A DNA stretch of 64,000 bases from Vagococcus hydrophili (GCF_011304195.1 NZ_CP049887.1:1240001-1304000), one strand, 5' to 3'; shown: positions 39,284 to 46,730, numbered from the stretch's first letter. Notes: generated by a model not told the origin, from the sequence alone. Program-made: numbers and translations.

Positions 39284-40118
39284 AAATGTTAGTAAAAAAT
39301 TTAAGGACACACTTGTTTTAGAAGAAATCACCCTTACATTTGAAAACGGAATTTACGGCTTACTGGCTCCAAACGGGGCGGGAAAAACAACGTTAATCAA
39401 GTTGATGACAACCCTGTTATTTCCAACAACGGGAGAAATATTATGGGATGGTCAAGAAATTAATCAATTGGGTGAAAGTTATCGAGGAGAGTTAGGTTAT
39501 CTACCTCAAGACTTTGGCTATTACGGGAATTATAGCCCAGAAAAATTTTTACTTTATGTGTCCGCCTTACAAAAAATGGATAAGAAAATAGCTAAAACAA
39601 AAATATCAGAACTTTTAGAACTAGTTGCTTTAACTGATGTTAAACATAAAAAAATGAAGCATTTTTCAGGTGGAATGATTCAACGTGTGGGAATTGCTCA
39701 AGCCATGCTAAATGATCCTAAATTACTGATTTTAGATGAGCCGACAGCTGGACTAGATCCTAAGGAAAGAGTTCGTTTTAGAAACTTATTACATCGATTG
39801 GCAGAAAATCGAATCATTATTTTATCAACACATATTGTTTCTGATGTAGAGTCTATTGCGAATCAGTTGATTTTATTAAAAGACCACCAAGTGTATTTAT
39901 CTAATACACCAAATGAAATCAGTGAGTTGATGCAAGGAAAAGTCTTTGAAATACCTATGGAAAAAGAGTTGCCTGAGGATTATTTACTACTTAGTGAGAG
40001 ACAGAGTGAACAGGGAGCTGTCTATAGGGTTGCCAGTTCCACCATTCCTAACAATAGTGTGGAGGTTAGACCAACATTAGAAGATGCCTTTTTATATCTG
40101 TTTAGAGATGAGGTGTAA
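39270..40118 (+). CDS. ABC transporter ATP-binding protein
   Basis: A 282-residue ATPase with Walker A APNGAGKTT (near 36), Q-loop GYLPQDFGYY, signature FSGGMIQRV, Walker B LLILDEPTAGLDP and switch His (LSTHIV). It belongs to the drug/lantibiotic/bacitracin export type of ABC-2 systems. It should energise the two membrane proteins encoded downstream. GAAGGAGGGG precedes the ATG. Substrate unknown; defence against membrane-active peptides is a common role of such sigma-linked transporters. Confidence 0.9.
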   Translation: MLELKNVSKKFKDTLVLEEITLTFENGIYGLLAPNGAGKTTLIKLMTTLLFPTTGEILWDGQEINQLGESYRGELGYLPQDFGYYGNYSPEKFLLYVSALQKMDKKIAKTKISELLELVALTDVKHKKMKHFSGGMIQRVGIAQAMLNDPKLLILDEPTAGLDPKERVRFRNLLHRLAENRIIILSTHIVSDVESIANQLILLKDHQVYLSNTPNEISELMQGKVFEIPMEKELPEDYLLLSERQSEQGAVYRVASSTIPNNSVEVRPTLEDAFLYLFRDEV

Positions 40119-40121
40119 CGA

Positions 40122-41264
40122 ATGTTGTGGCTAGAGTTTAAGAAGTTATTAGAGCAACGGATTATTGGTGTTTTTATTCTGTTATGTGTCGTTTTTAATC
40201 TACTGATGATAATCAACATTGGTTTTGATCAGAGCTACCTAAAAGATGTGACAGCATTTAAACATGAGCAGGGTCAATTGATTTCTCCAACAAGTATTGA
40301 AACTGCAGAGAAATTGCCTTTTTCAAAAAATCAGCAGCGTTTAGTTAATGAATTATCTGAAGCAGAGGATGTTTTTAGTCACTTATTTTATCAAGAATTA
40401 GAAGAACAGGTCATTGATCATTATCAAGTGACAGGTAAGATGTCTCAGAATTTAGGGAATAAATACCAACAATTAGAACCAGTTATTAAAAAGCTCTCTC
40501 AAGAAAAAGATGCACTAGATATTGCAGCTGCAGGAGACACTATGAATTACTTTACCTATATTAGAAATGTTTTATTTCGGATGATTTTATTAGAAGGTAT
40601 TATCTTTGCTGTATTAATCGGGCTATATAGTAGTACTTCAGAAAAATTAACCAAAACAGAAGCACTTGTTTTTACCTCAAAGCGGGGGCGGAAAATTCAG
40701 TTTAGTAAATTCTTATCAGGGTTAGGATTAGTCTTACTTTTTTATCTCCTAACTACCTTTATAGTGATGTTTAGTTTTCAAATGACTGAATCACTGGCTG
40801 ATTTATGGCAGAGTAGTGTAAGTACGCAATTTCACGTCAATATTTATATGCCAGATATACTGGAACTGCCATTTATTACGTGGATTCCTTTAACTTTATG
40901 GGGATATATTATGGCTTCTGCTGTTTTAGGATTGTTCATTATAATTTTCATTTATAGTAGTCAGTTTTTAGTTGGCTTGTATTTCAATCACATCTTTAAA
41001 GGATTTGTGTTCACGATTTTTCTGATAGCTTTACATAAATTGGTGAGGTTGTATGCTTTTAGACTAGGATGGTGGACGATTTTTACCGGAGTAAATTTTT
41101 TGCCAATCGCTATTGTCGAAAATCAGAGCTATTGGTTCACCGAGATGGGCATCTTCTCAATTATTCCCTTGCAAGAAACAGTGGTTGTTGTAAGTAGTTG
41201 TCTGATTTTAGGTTTATTAATCCTACCAGTCAGTCGTCTTTATTCAAGAAAGGAGGTCAAGTAA
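40122..41264 (+). CDS. ABC-2-type permease subunit, first of two
   Basis: A 380-residue membrane protein. One N-terminal helix (RIIGVFILLCVVFNLLMII) is followed by a roughly 120-residue extracytoplasmic region and then about five helices from residue 150. It shares the cytoplasmic motif TSKRGRKIQFSKF with the next protein (SSKRGRNIVKSQ), so the two are probably paralogous halves of one transporter. It starts 3 bases after the ATPase stop. Function and substrate unknown. Confidence 0.8.
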   Translation: MLWLEFKKLLEQRIIGVFILLCVVFNLLMIINIGFDQSYLKDVTAFKHEQGQLISPTSIETAEKLPFSKNQQRLVNELSEAEDVFSHLFYQELEEQVIDHYQVTGKMSQNLGNKYQQLEPVIKKLSQEKDALDIAAAGDTMNYFTYIRNVLFRMILLEGIIFAVLIGLYSSTSEKLTKTEALVFTSKRGRKIQFSKFLSGLGLVLLFYLLTTFIVMFSFQMTESLADLWQSSVSTQFHVNIYMPDILELPFITWIPLTLWGYIMASAVLGLFIIIFIYSSQFLVGLYFNHIFKGFVFTIFLIALHKLVRLYAFRLGWWTIFTGVNFLPIAIVENQSYWFTEMGIFSIIPLQETVVVVSSCLILGLLILPVSRLYSRKEVK

Positions 41265-42473
41265 ATGGTAAAAGTGGAATTCAAAAAATTTATCCAACCA
41301 ATCGTCATTGGGGTGGTTTGTTTGATTAGTTTCGTTTCTTATCAATATTATATTAGTTTTATTTATACTTTTTGGCCAAATGGTGGTATCACAGAATTTT
41401 ATAATTTTTCTCATGATTGGCATGACAGGTTTGGTCTCTCTATGTCAGATGCTGATTTTGAGGTCGTGGCAAATGAAAACCAAGAACGGGTAAAAAAAGC
41501 TGATAGTATCATTAAAGAAAGTGAGTATGGAAAACAACGAGGAATTAACACCTATAAAGAGTTTAAAACGTATGAAAGTGAATTGCCAGAAGGAGCAATT
41601 TTGGAATTACCTAAATCGGATCAGAAAGAACGTCAAGAGTTAAGAGAATTTATTCAACCTAATGAAAAAGTATTTTCTCAGATAGAAACTTTTGAAACAA
41701 TTATAAAAGAAAAACAATCTTTTTCCTCACCAGAAGTTTTTGTTAAAGGAAGAGAGATAAATCAAAAAGAACAAGAAAAATTAACCAAAGTGTTGTTTCA
41801 AAATGACAGTTGGCGGAATATATTACCCATGTACTTACCAGATACATTAGCCAGTCGTATTTCTGATATGTTAATAACGATTTTGATTGCTTTAGGACTT
41901 TTGATACCTTCCGTTTTCGTGAAGGATACCATGTTAAAAATCAAAGCGACTCAGTGGAGTAGTAAACGAGGACGTAACATTGTTAAAAGTCAGTACATAG
42001 CGACTCAATTATGGAGTTTAATGACGATTACAGTGATGCTAGGTGTCTTTTTATATCCATTAAAAAACACCGAATTTACGCGCTACTTCTCTAGTGGATT
42101 GAATTCATTTTTAGGTGAAAGCTGGTTTCAAGGTAGAAACTATTCGTTTTTAGAAATCACTTTTGGAAGTTGGTTGTGTCTAGTCATCTTATTAGTATAT
42201 TTGGTGGGAATGAGTTTTAGTCATATTTTATTTTTTATCGGTCAAACCAGCCGTAATTATTTAAACATGTTAATGAAAGTTATTCCCATGTTAACGGTAT
42301 TTATTATTTTGAGTTCGTTAATATTTAACTATGCCTTTTACTTGGAAAATAAAATATATCAATGGACGGGCATTGTTAATAGTGAACTTTACGTGAGTCT
42401 ATTATTGCTTATTGTGAGTGTTGGAATAGGGATTACGCCGATATTTATGAGTAAGAAGAGGGAACTAAAATAA
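41265..42473 (+). CDS. ABC-2-type permease subunit, second of two
   Basis: A 402-residue membrane protein with the same layout as its upstream neighbour: an N-terminal helix, a large external Gln/Glu/Lys-rich region (40-200), the SKRGR motif near 230, and a C-terminal membrane domain. It starts immediately after the previous stop. AAAGGAGGTCA precedes the ATG. With the ATPase it would make a heteromeric exporter. Confidence 0.8.
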   Translation: MVKVEFKKFIQPIVIGVVCLISFVSYQYYISFIYTFWPNGGITEFYNFSHDWHDRFGLSMSDADFEVVANENQERVKKADSIIKESEYGKQRGINTYKEFKTYESELPEGAILELPKSDQKERQELREFIQPNEKVFSQIETFETIIKEKQSFSSPEVFVKGREINQKEQEKLTKVLFQNDSWRNILPMYLPDTLASRISDMLITILIALGLLIPSVFVKDTMLKIKATQWSSKRGRNIVKSQYIATQLWSLMTITVMLGVFLYPLKNTEFTRYFSSGLNSFLGESWFQGRNYSFLEITFGSWLCLVILLVYLVGMSFSHILFFIGQTSRNYLNMLMKVIPMLTVFIILSSLIFNYAFYLENKIYQWTGIVNSELYVSLLLLIVSVGIGITPIFMSKKRELK

Positions 42474-42507
42474 ACCCTATTACTTAATGATTTGAGGAGG
42501 AGTAATT

Positions 42508-43620
42508 ATGAATCTATCAGTGACTATGAAAAAGTATCAAGTGGTAGGTATCATTATTATGGTTAGCTTTATTTTAGTTTTACCTCAGTTAATACTTAAA
42601 AACATGATCATAGGTTCAGATGCTCTATTTCACTTCAATCGTCTGTACGATACATCTCAACAAATCAAGGAAGGGAACTTTCAACCATTCATTTCAATGT
42701 ATGGCTATCAACAATCAGGACGTGTTGTCACGCCTATTTACGCTCTGATACTATCATACATATTGGGTGCGTTACTTTTAATCTGTGGTAATTGGTTTAT
42801 TTTTCAAATGGTTAGTAACTTTTGTCTTTTTTTACTCTCAGGAATATCGATGTATGCACTTTTAAGAAAAATGGAAGTCCAACAAAGAACGTGTGTGGAA
42901 CTAAGTTTGTTTTTCATGACGACCTATTCAATATCTTATTGGGTTATTAGACAAGGTTTTTCTAGTTGGGCAGGAGAATTATTACCACTGTGCCTAATAC
43001 CAGTAGTAACCATGTTTAAAGACAATAAATATCAACCAATTAGCGTGGCATTATCACTAGCGGTGATGTTTCAAACCCATTTTTTGACGAGAATCTTTCT
43101 TTTATTTTTTTATAGTATAGCTTTTATATATCAACTAATTAAGAATAGTCATAGACTAAAATTGATACGACAACTAGTTACTTCAATGGTTATTTTTTTC
43201 TTTTTAACAAGTAATATCTGGTATGCCTTACGGTGGCTTTATGGTAATAATAAAATTCTACCCCCATTTCAAAATACCGCAATGTTTGAACAAACGATAA
43301 CAAAAGCAAGTTGGTATTGGTTAATCAATCCTTTTATTCTTCCGTTAATGATTCTTTTCTTATTATTTACCCTCATTACACGGTTTCGTAAAATGTCAGA
43401 TTTAAACAAATATTTTAGCTTAATGTCTTTGTTCTTCTTTTTTCTATCTTCAAATTTTTTTCCATGGCGCTTTTTATCGACATTAGATATATCTTTAATT
43501 AAAGTCATTCAATTTCCGTTTCGTTTTTTTATACCTGGAACGGTGTGTTTAATCTGTAGTGTTGGATTAACGCTGTTAGAAAAATTATATAGAGTAAAAG
43601 TTAAAAATTTTCAGTTTTGA
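42508..43620 (+). CDS. PTPS-related polytopic membrane protein, N-terminal part (frame ends early)
   Basis: A 370-residue protein with about ten hydrophobic helices. It starts like the large 6-pyruvoyl-tetrahydropterin-synthase-related membrane proteins of Lactobacillales (FILVLPQLILKNMIIGSDALFHFNRLYD), written here in part as NMIIGSDALFHFNRLYD. Those proteins are usually about 530-600 residues. This frame stops at TGA 43618-43620, and the missing C-terminal part follows directly in the -1 frame (43617-44099). It may be a frameshifted gene or a protein made in two pieces. It continues the ECF-sigma operon after a 34-base gap. GAGGAGGAGTAA before the ATG is complementary to the loop of the small RNAs at 44112-45790. 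Confidence 0.72.
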   Translation: MNLSVTMKKYQVVGIIIMVSFILVLPQLILKNMIIGSDALFHFNRLYDTSQQIKEGNFQPFISMYGYQQSGRVVTPIYALILSYILGALLLICGNWFIFQMVSNFCLFLLSGISMYALLRKMEVQQRTCVELSLFFMTTYSISYWVIRQGFSSWAGELLPLCLIPVVTMFKDNKYQPISVALSLAVMFQTHFLTRIFLLFFYSIAFIYQLIKNSHRLKLIRQLVTSMVIFFFLTSNIWYALRWLYGNNKILPPFQNTAMFEQTITKASWYWLINPFILPLMILFLLFTLITRFRKMSDLNKYFSLMSLFFFFLSSNFFPWRFLSTLDISLIKVIQFPFRFFIPGTVCLICSVGLTLLEKLYRVKVKNFQF

Positions 43621-44099
43621 TAGGAGCTTGTATTGTTCATAGTTTATTTTTATATGGAGATGCTTTGAAAGAGTGGGATGATCCAAAGTTATTCATTCAA
43701 TCAGGAAGTCATGTTGTGATTCATTCGGAGGATGTTGATGAAGTGAAACAATCTTTTTATCAGAAAGACTTAAAAAAATCTCTGGTACTCGTTGAAAAAT
43801 CGACTCCCGATTATTTACCAGTATATAGGGATTCTCAGGAAAACAACTATCAACTTTATGAGAAAGTTTTCTTTAATCAAAAAAATAAATTTAGTAAGAC
43901 AGTAAAAAATCACCAATTGGTTGTAGAGTGGCAAGGGAAAGAGAATGAAGAAGTCATTGTTCCAGTCGTTAAGTATGCTCGGACAACAATAATTTATAAT
44001 AATCAAAAACTAGAAAAGCCTAAATTAACAGTGTTAGGTAGTCCAATTGTTAAGAGTAGAAAAGGAGCCAATGAATTGATTTTGTATGGTGATTATTAA
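43617..44099 (+). pseudogene. C-terminal part of the PTPS-related membrane protein, -1 frame
   Basis: A 160-residue frame that opens with TTG overlapping the TGA of the previous gene (TTGA). It begins with a hydrophobic helix (IGACIVHSLFLYG) that reads as the missing last helix of the upstream protein, followed by a soluble beta-rich tail. No ribosome site is seen. The fused product would be about 530 residues, the normal family size. Possible explanations are a recent frameshift, a sequencing error in AATTTTCAGTTTTGA, programmed -1 frameshifting or stop-start reinitiation. Confidence 0.6.
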
Positions 44100-44115
44100 T
44101 AATCACCATACAAAA
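44080..44115. terminator. Perfect 36-bp palindrome at the end of the sigma operon
   Basis: 18-bp arms with no loop (TTTTGTATGGTGATTATT and its exact complement). It contains the stop codon of the frame ending at 44099. It probably ends the operon in the plus direction, though only four A follow in place of a T-run. Confidence 0.6.
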
Positions 44116-44209
44116 ATGCAACCAGCCTAAATGCTGATTGCTAAAAAGGAGTTGTTTATTTACTTTGGAGGAGTAAATAAATGAAAAAGTTTGTTAGGGT
44201 TGTTTTGTT
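44112..44209 (-). ncRNA. Small RNA, family copy A
   Basis: A predicted minus-strand RNA of about 98 bases. Promoter TTAACA (44243-44238), 16 bases, TATATG (44221-44216). The 3' end is a 9-bp hairpin (GCAATCAGC/GCTGGTTGC) followed by ATTTTTG. The body is nearly free of G and holds a hairpin TTTATTTAC-(TCCTCCAAA)-GTAAATAAA whose loop is complementary to Shine-Dalgarno sequences. On the plus strand the same DNA reads as an SD site and a 17-codon frame, which I regard as a by-product. Confidence 0.65.
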
Positions 44210-44234
44210 GGTATACATATATAATAACTTCTAG
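44181..44234 (+). CDS. 17-codon frame opposite small RNA copy A (doubtful)
   Basis: ATG with GGAGGAG 9 bases upstream, encoding MKKFVRVVLLVYIYNNF. The first 13 codons are almost the same in all three copies, and the end varies exactly where the minus-strand promoter spacer lies. That favours conservation for the RNA over coding. A short hydrophobic peptide silenced by the antisense RNA cannot be excluded. Confidence 0.2.
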   Translation: MKKFVRVVLLVYIYNNF

Positions 44235-44237
44235 ATG

Positions 44238-44297
44238 TGTTAAAAGTGTGATGAAATTGTTCTAAAGTAAGAAGTTTTTTTAAAGGAATTCTTAAGA
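44238..44297 (-). promoter_or_regulatory. Conserved upstream control region of small RNA copy A
   Basis: About 55 bases upstream of the -35 are conserved with copies B and C, including TCTTAAGAATTCCTTTAA at the distal end. Such conservation beyond the -35 suggests an activator site, possibly of an OmpR-type regulator. Confidence 0.5.
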
Positions 44298-44390
44298 TGA
44301 ACTCACATGACAAGTTTGTAAGTTTTATCAATGTTAGTCGTAAGTTGGAGTTGGTAAAATGTAACCAACATTAACTAGGAGAGATGAACG

Positions 44391-44786
44391 ATGAAAAAGA
44401 TAATCCCAATTATATTACTGATTGTTGCAGGTTTTATTGGATACAAAGGCTATACTTACTATAACGACACATATAAGGCAACGACAGCTTATGCTCTTGT
44501 GCCTGAAGTACCAGAGAAGAAAGAAGCTCGGGATGACAGTAACAGACCAATCAAAGATGAAGATGGTTCAATTAATTATACTTACGACTATTCTTTTAAC
44601 TTTATCAAAAAAGACGGTACAAAGCAGACACAAGATTTTGGTTTAACTGGATCGAATGCAGAACCTTATGAACCAGGTACTTATGTGACAGCTGAAATAT
44701 CGAATAAACGTGTTGTTAAGGGACCTTATACAGTAAAAGAAGATCAAATCCCTAAAGAGATATTAGCTCAATTAAAAGGAAAATAA
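44391..44786 (+). CDS. YxeA-family (DUF1093) protein
   Basis: A 131-residue protein with an N-terminal hydrophobic signal/anchor (IIPIILLIVAGFIGYKGY) and an external OB-like domain (YDYSFNFIKKDGTKQTQDFGL, given in part). It matches the YxeA family of small exported proteins of unknown function. TAGGAGAG precedes the ATG. It lies between small RNA copies A and B on the opposite strand. A bidirectional hairpin terminator follows at 44866. Confidence 0.8.
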   Translation: MKKIIPIILLIVAGFIGYKGYTYYNDTYKATTAYALVPEVPEKKEARDDSNRPIKDEDGSINYTYDYSFNFIKKDGTKQTQDFGLTGSNAEPYEPGTYVTAEISNKRVVKGPYTVKEDQIPKEILAQLKGK

Positions 44787-44865
44787 CTATTTATAGGTGA
44801 CATTGAGAAAACATTTTTTTGTCAGAAAAAATAAAAAATTACCCAAATAGTGCGATATAAAGAAA

Positions 44866-44915
44866 AAAACCTTCTTTAGATATTCCAAAATGGAATAGCA
44901 AAGAAGGTCTTTTTA
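44866..44915. terminator. Bidirectional terminator after yxeA-like gene
   Basis: Stems CCTTCTTT/AAAGAAGG and TATTCC/TGGAATA with loop AAAA. A-run on the left, TTTTT on the right. Confidence 0.85.
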
Positions 44916-44932
44916 TTGTGTAATCCTTAAAT

Positions 44933-45032
44933 AAAAAAAAGAGGCGGACATTTAAGTCAGCCTCTAAAAAGGAGTTGTTTATTTACTTTGGAGGAGTAAA
45001 TAAATGAAAAAGTTTGTTAGGGTTGTTTTGTT
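44933..45032 (-). ncRNA. Small RNA, family copy B
   Basis: A predicted minus-strand RNA of about 100 bases. Promoter TTGACA (45066-45061), 16 bases, TATATG (45044-45039), the best of the three. It ends with AGAGGCTGA/TCCGCCTCT and eight T. Same G-poor body and TCCTCC loop hairpin as copy A. Confidence 0.7.
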
Positions 45033-45057
45033 GGTATACATATATAATAGCGCGTAG
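45004..45057 (+). CDS. 17-codon frame opposite small RNA copy B (doubtful)
   Basis: ATG with GGAGGAG upstream, encoding MKKFVRVVLLVYIYNSA. See the copy A frame for why coding is doubted. Confidence 0.2.
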   Translation: MKKFVRVVLLVYIYNSA

Positions 45058-45060
45058 ATA

Positions 45061-45121
45061 TGTCAAAAGTGTGATGAAATTGTTTTAAAGTAAGAAGTTT
45101 TCTTAAAGGAATTCTTAAGAT
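45061..45121 (-). promoter_or_regulatory. Conserved upstream control region of small RNA copy B
   Basis: Conserved from the -35 to TCTTAAGAATTCCTTTAAG, close to the stop codon of the VOC gene. Confidence 0.5.
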
Positions 45122-45127
45122 AGAAAC

Positions 45128-45508
45128 TTATTTAACTTCCATCACGGCAAAATAATTATTTTCATTATCAGCAAAGTTAAAGACGCGACCAGTGGGCATA
45201 GGCACGATGTCACCTAAAGTTACTTGCTTATTACCTAGTTCTTGATAGAAGGCGTCAAAATCATCTGAATAAAACATTAACGAGGGTGTACCTAAGTTTA
45301 ATTCAGGAGACATTTTTTCGATTATTTTTTTATCATGTAAAACGATGCTTGTTTCAGACGTTTGAGAAGGGGTGATTTCAAACCATTTCATACCGTGTTC
45401 GTTACTTACTTCTGCTAAAAGTTTAAAACCTAATTTTTCCGTCCAAAAATTTTTTGCTTCTTCTTGATTGTTAACGTATAACATAATTTGTCCAATATTT
45501 TTTATCAT
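45128..45508 (-). CDS. VOC-family protein (glyoxalase/bleomycin-resistance fold)
   Basis: A 126-residue vicinal-oxygen-chelate protein with two beta-alpha-beta-beta-beta modules (IGQIMLYVNNQEEAKNFWTE and SLMFYSDDFDAFYQEL), ending NYFAVMEV. Substrate cannot be inferred; such proteins act as lyases, dioxygenases or antibiotic-binding proteins. AAAGGAG lies 8 bases before the ATG. Small RNA copy B lies just downstream on the same strand with its own promoter. Confidence 0.85.
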   Translation of the reverse strand: MIKNIGQIMLYVNNQEEAKNFWTEKLGFKLLAEVSNEHGMKWFEITPSQTSETSIVLHDKKIIEKMSPELNLGTPSLMFYSDDFDAFYQELGNKQVTLGDIVPMPTGRVFNFADNENNYFAVMEVK

Positions 45509-45620
45509 GGTGGTAACTCCTTTAAGTTGATAATTTTTTATAGTTGAAGTATAACTTTTTTAAGAGATAAAGACATGAATTTAGCTCAAAAATAGTTTGT
45601 TTAATCTATTAAATAAAAAC

Positions 45621-45720
45621 AAAAAAATAGAGGCTGAATTGAGTCAGCCTCTAAAAGGAGTTGTTTTATTTACTTTGGAGGAGTAAATAAAATGAAAAAG
45701 TTTGTTAGGGTTGTTTTGTT
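45621..45720 (-). ncRNA. Small RNA, family copy C
   Basis: A predicted minus-strand RNA of about 100 bases. Promoter TTAACA (45754-45749), 16 bases, TATATA (45732-45727). Terminator AGAGGCTGA/TCAGCCTCT followed by ATTTTTTTG. Its loop stem has 10 pairs (TTTTATTTAC/GTAAATAAAA): one base was added on each arm compared with copies A and B, a compensatory change that supports a real RNA structure. Confidence 0.7.
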
Positions 45721-45745
45721 GGTATGTATATATAATAGCGATTAA
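45692..45745 (+). CDS. 17-codon frame opposite small RNA copy C (doubtful)
   Basis: ATG with GGAGGAG upstream, encoding MKKFVRVVLLVCIYNSD. The Tyr-to-Cys change coincides with the minus-strand -10 changing from TATATG to TATATA. Confidence 0.2.
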   Translation: MKKFVRVVLLVCIYNSD

Positions 45746-45748
45746 ATG

Positions 45749-45810
45749 TGTTAAAAATGTGATGAAATTGTTCTAAAATAAGAATTTTTAATTAAGAAAT
45801 TATTAAGACT
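45749..45810 (-). promoter_or_regulatory. Conserved upstream control region of small RNA copy C
   Basis: On the minus strand it contains TCTTAA-TAATT-TCTTAA, a direct repeat with an 11-base period. This is the spacing used by OmpR-family response regulators. The repeat is less regular in copies A and B. Confidence 0.45.
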
Positions 45811-45816
45811 GTGAAA

Positions 45817-46299
45817 TTACCACGTTCGATCTAGTTTATCAGCGTAAAATTTGATGGCTTCTTGGTACATAGAAACGGAAGAATCAGAGGAAGTATGGGC
45901 AATAATTTCAAGTAAAACAGCCATGGCATGTTGATGTTCCGACAAATTATAGAGTGTCATGGCATAAAAAGTTTGTAGTGCTTGGTTCTCTGGAAACAGA
46001 GCGATTCCTTTAAGAAAAGTTTCCTCAGATTTTTCATACTTTCCAATTGTTCGATAAGTACTACCTAAACCAAGATACGCATTTTCTAAATCTTGAGGGG
46101 ATAAATTACCATTAATTGCTTTCTCGTAGTAGGGAACTGCCCCATTTTCATCGCCTAAAGAATCAAAAGTCCAAGCGCATTGATAGTTAATATAGGCATC
46201 TTCCGGAAATTCTTGAACTAATTCGAGCATTAAATTCTTTGATTCAGTGTAATTTTTGCTATTTCGTAGATCAACAGCTAGTTTTAATTTATCTATCAT
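45817..46299 (-). CDS. Tetratricopeptide-repeat protein
   Basis: A 160-residue soluble protein built of about four TPR-like helix pairs (for example INYQCAWTFDSLGDENGAV, LENAYLGLGSTYRTIGKYEK and LQTFYAMTLYNLSEHQHAM). TPRs mediate protein contacts; no partner can be named. AAAGGAAG precedes the ATG. Small RNA copy C lies just beyond its stop. Confidence 0.85.
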   Translation of the reverse strand: MIDKLKLAVDLRNSKNYTESKNLMLELVQEFPEDAYINYQCAWTFDSLGDENGAVPYYEKAINGNLSPQDLENAYLGLGSTYRTIGKYEKSEETFLKGIALFPENQALQTFYAMTLYNLSEHQHAMAVLLEIIAHTSSDSSVSMYQEAIKFYADKLDRTW

Positions 46300-46390
46300 T
46301 GTAACTTCCTTTCTGATATTTTAATTGTATTTATATAATTAGATAATGATATCATATAAAAATTCATTATATGTATAAATGTACTTAAAA

Positions 46391-46419
46391 TTGTCTAATT
46401 GTTTTGAATATTATATAAT
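46391..46419 (+). promoter_or_regulatory. Promoter of the 76-codon gene
   Basis: TTGTCT (46391-46396), 17 bases, TATAAT (46414-46419). Confidence 0.75.
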
Positions 46420-46449
46420 TAAAATATAAAAATAAGAGGAGGAAGTCAA

Positions 46450-46680
46450 ATGACAGATAAAAAAATGTTGAAATCAGAGAAATTAAGATTGAAAAATGAC
46501 CGACTTCGAGCGCAAGGGAAAGATCCCTTAAAAGGCTCTAATCCAATGGTGAATACAGGAGTAGCTGGTATTAATAAAGTGAATATAGGCATTCGAGATG
46601 ATTCTAATACAACGAGTTTTATGGATAAGACGCAACGTAACTTTAATACAGAAAATGCGTGCAAAGATGATAATCGTTAA
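46450..46680 (+). CDS. Small hydrophilic protein, function unknown
   Basis: A 76-residue basic protein without membrane segments. Contains RLRAQGKDPLKGSNPMVNTG and GINKVNIG. It has its own strong promoter, AGAGGAGG 7-8 bases before the ATG and a terminator after it, so it is very likely expressed. I do not recognise the family. Confidence 0.75.
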   Translation: MTDKKMLKSEKLRLKNDRLRAQGKDPLKGSNPMVNTGVAGINKVNIGIRDDSNTTSFMDKTQRNFNTENACKDDNR

Positions 46681-46685
46681 CTAAA

Positions 46686-46721
46686 AAAACAAGGATAACT
46701 CAAATGAGCGATCCTTGTTTT
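46686..46721. terminator. Bidirectional terminator
   Basis: 11-bp stem AAAACAAGGAT/ATCCTTGTTTT with an inner CTCA/TGAG pairing. Serves the small gene (+) and probably menA (-). Confidence 0.88.
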
Positions 46722-46730
46722 AAATTTATT

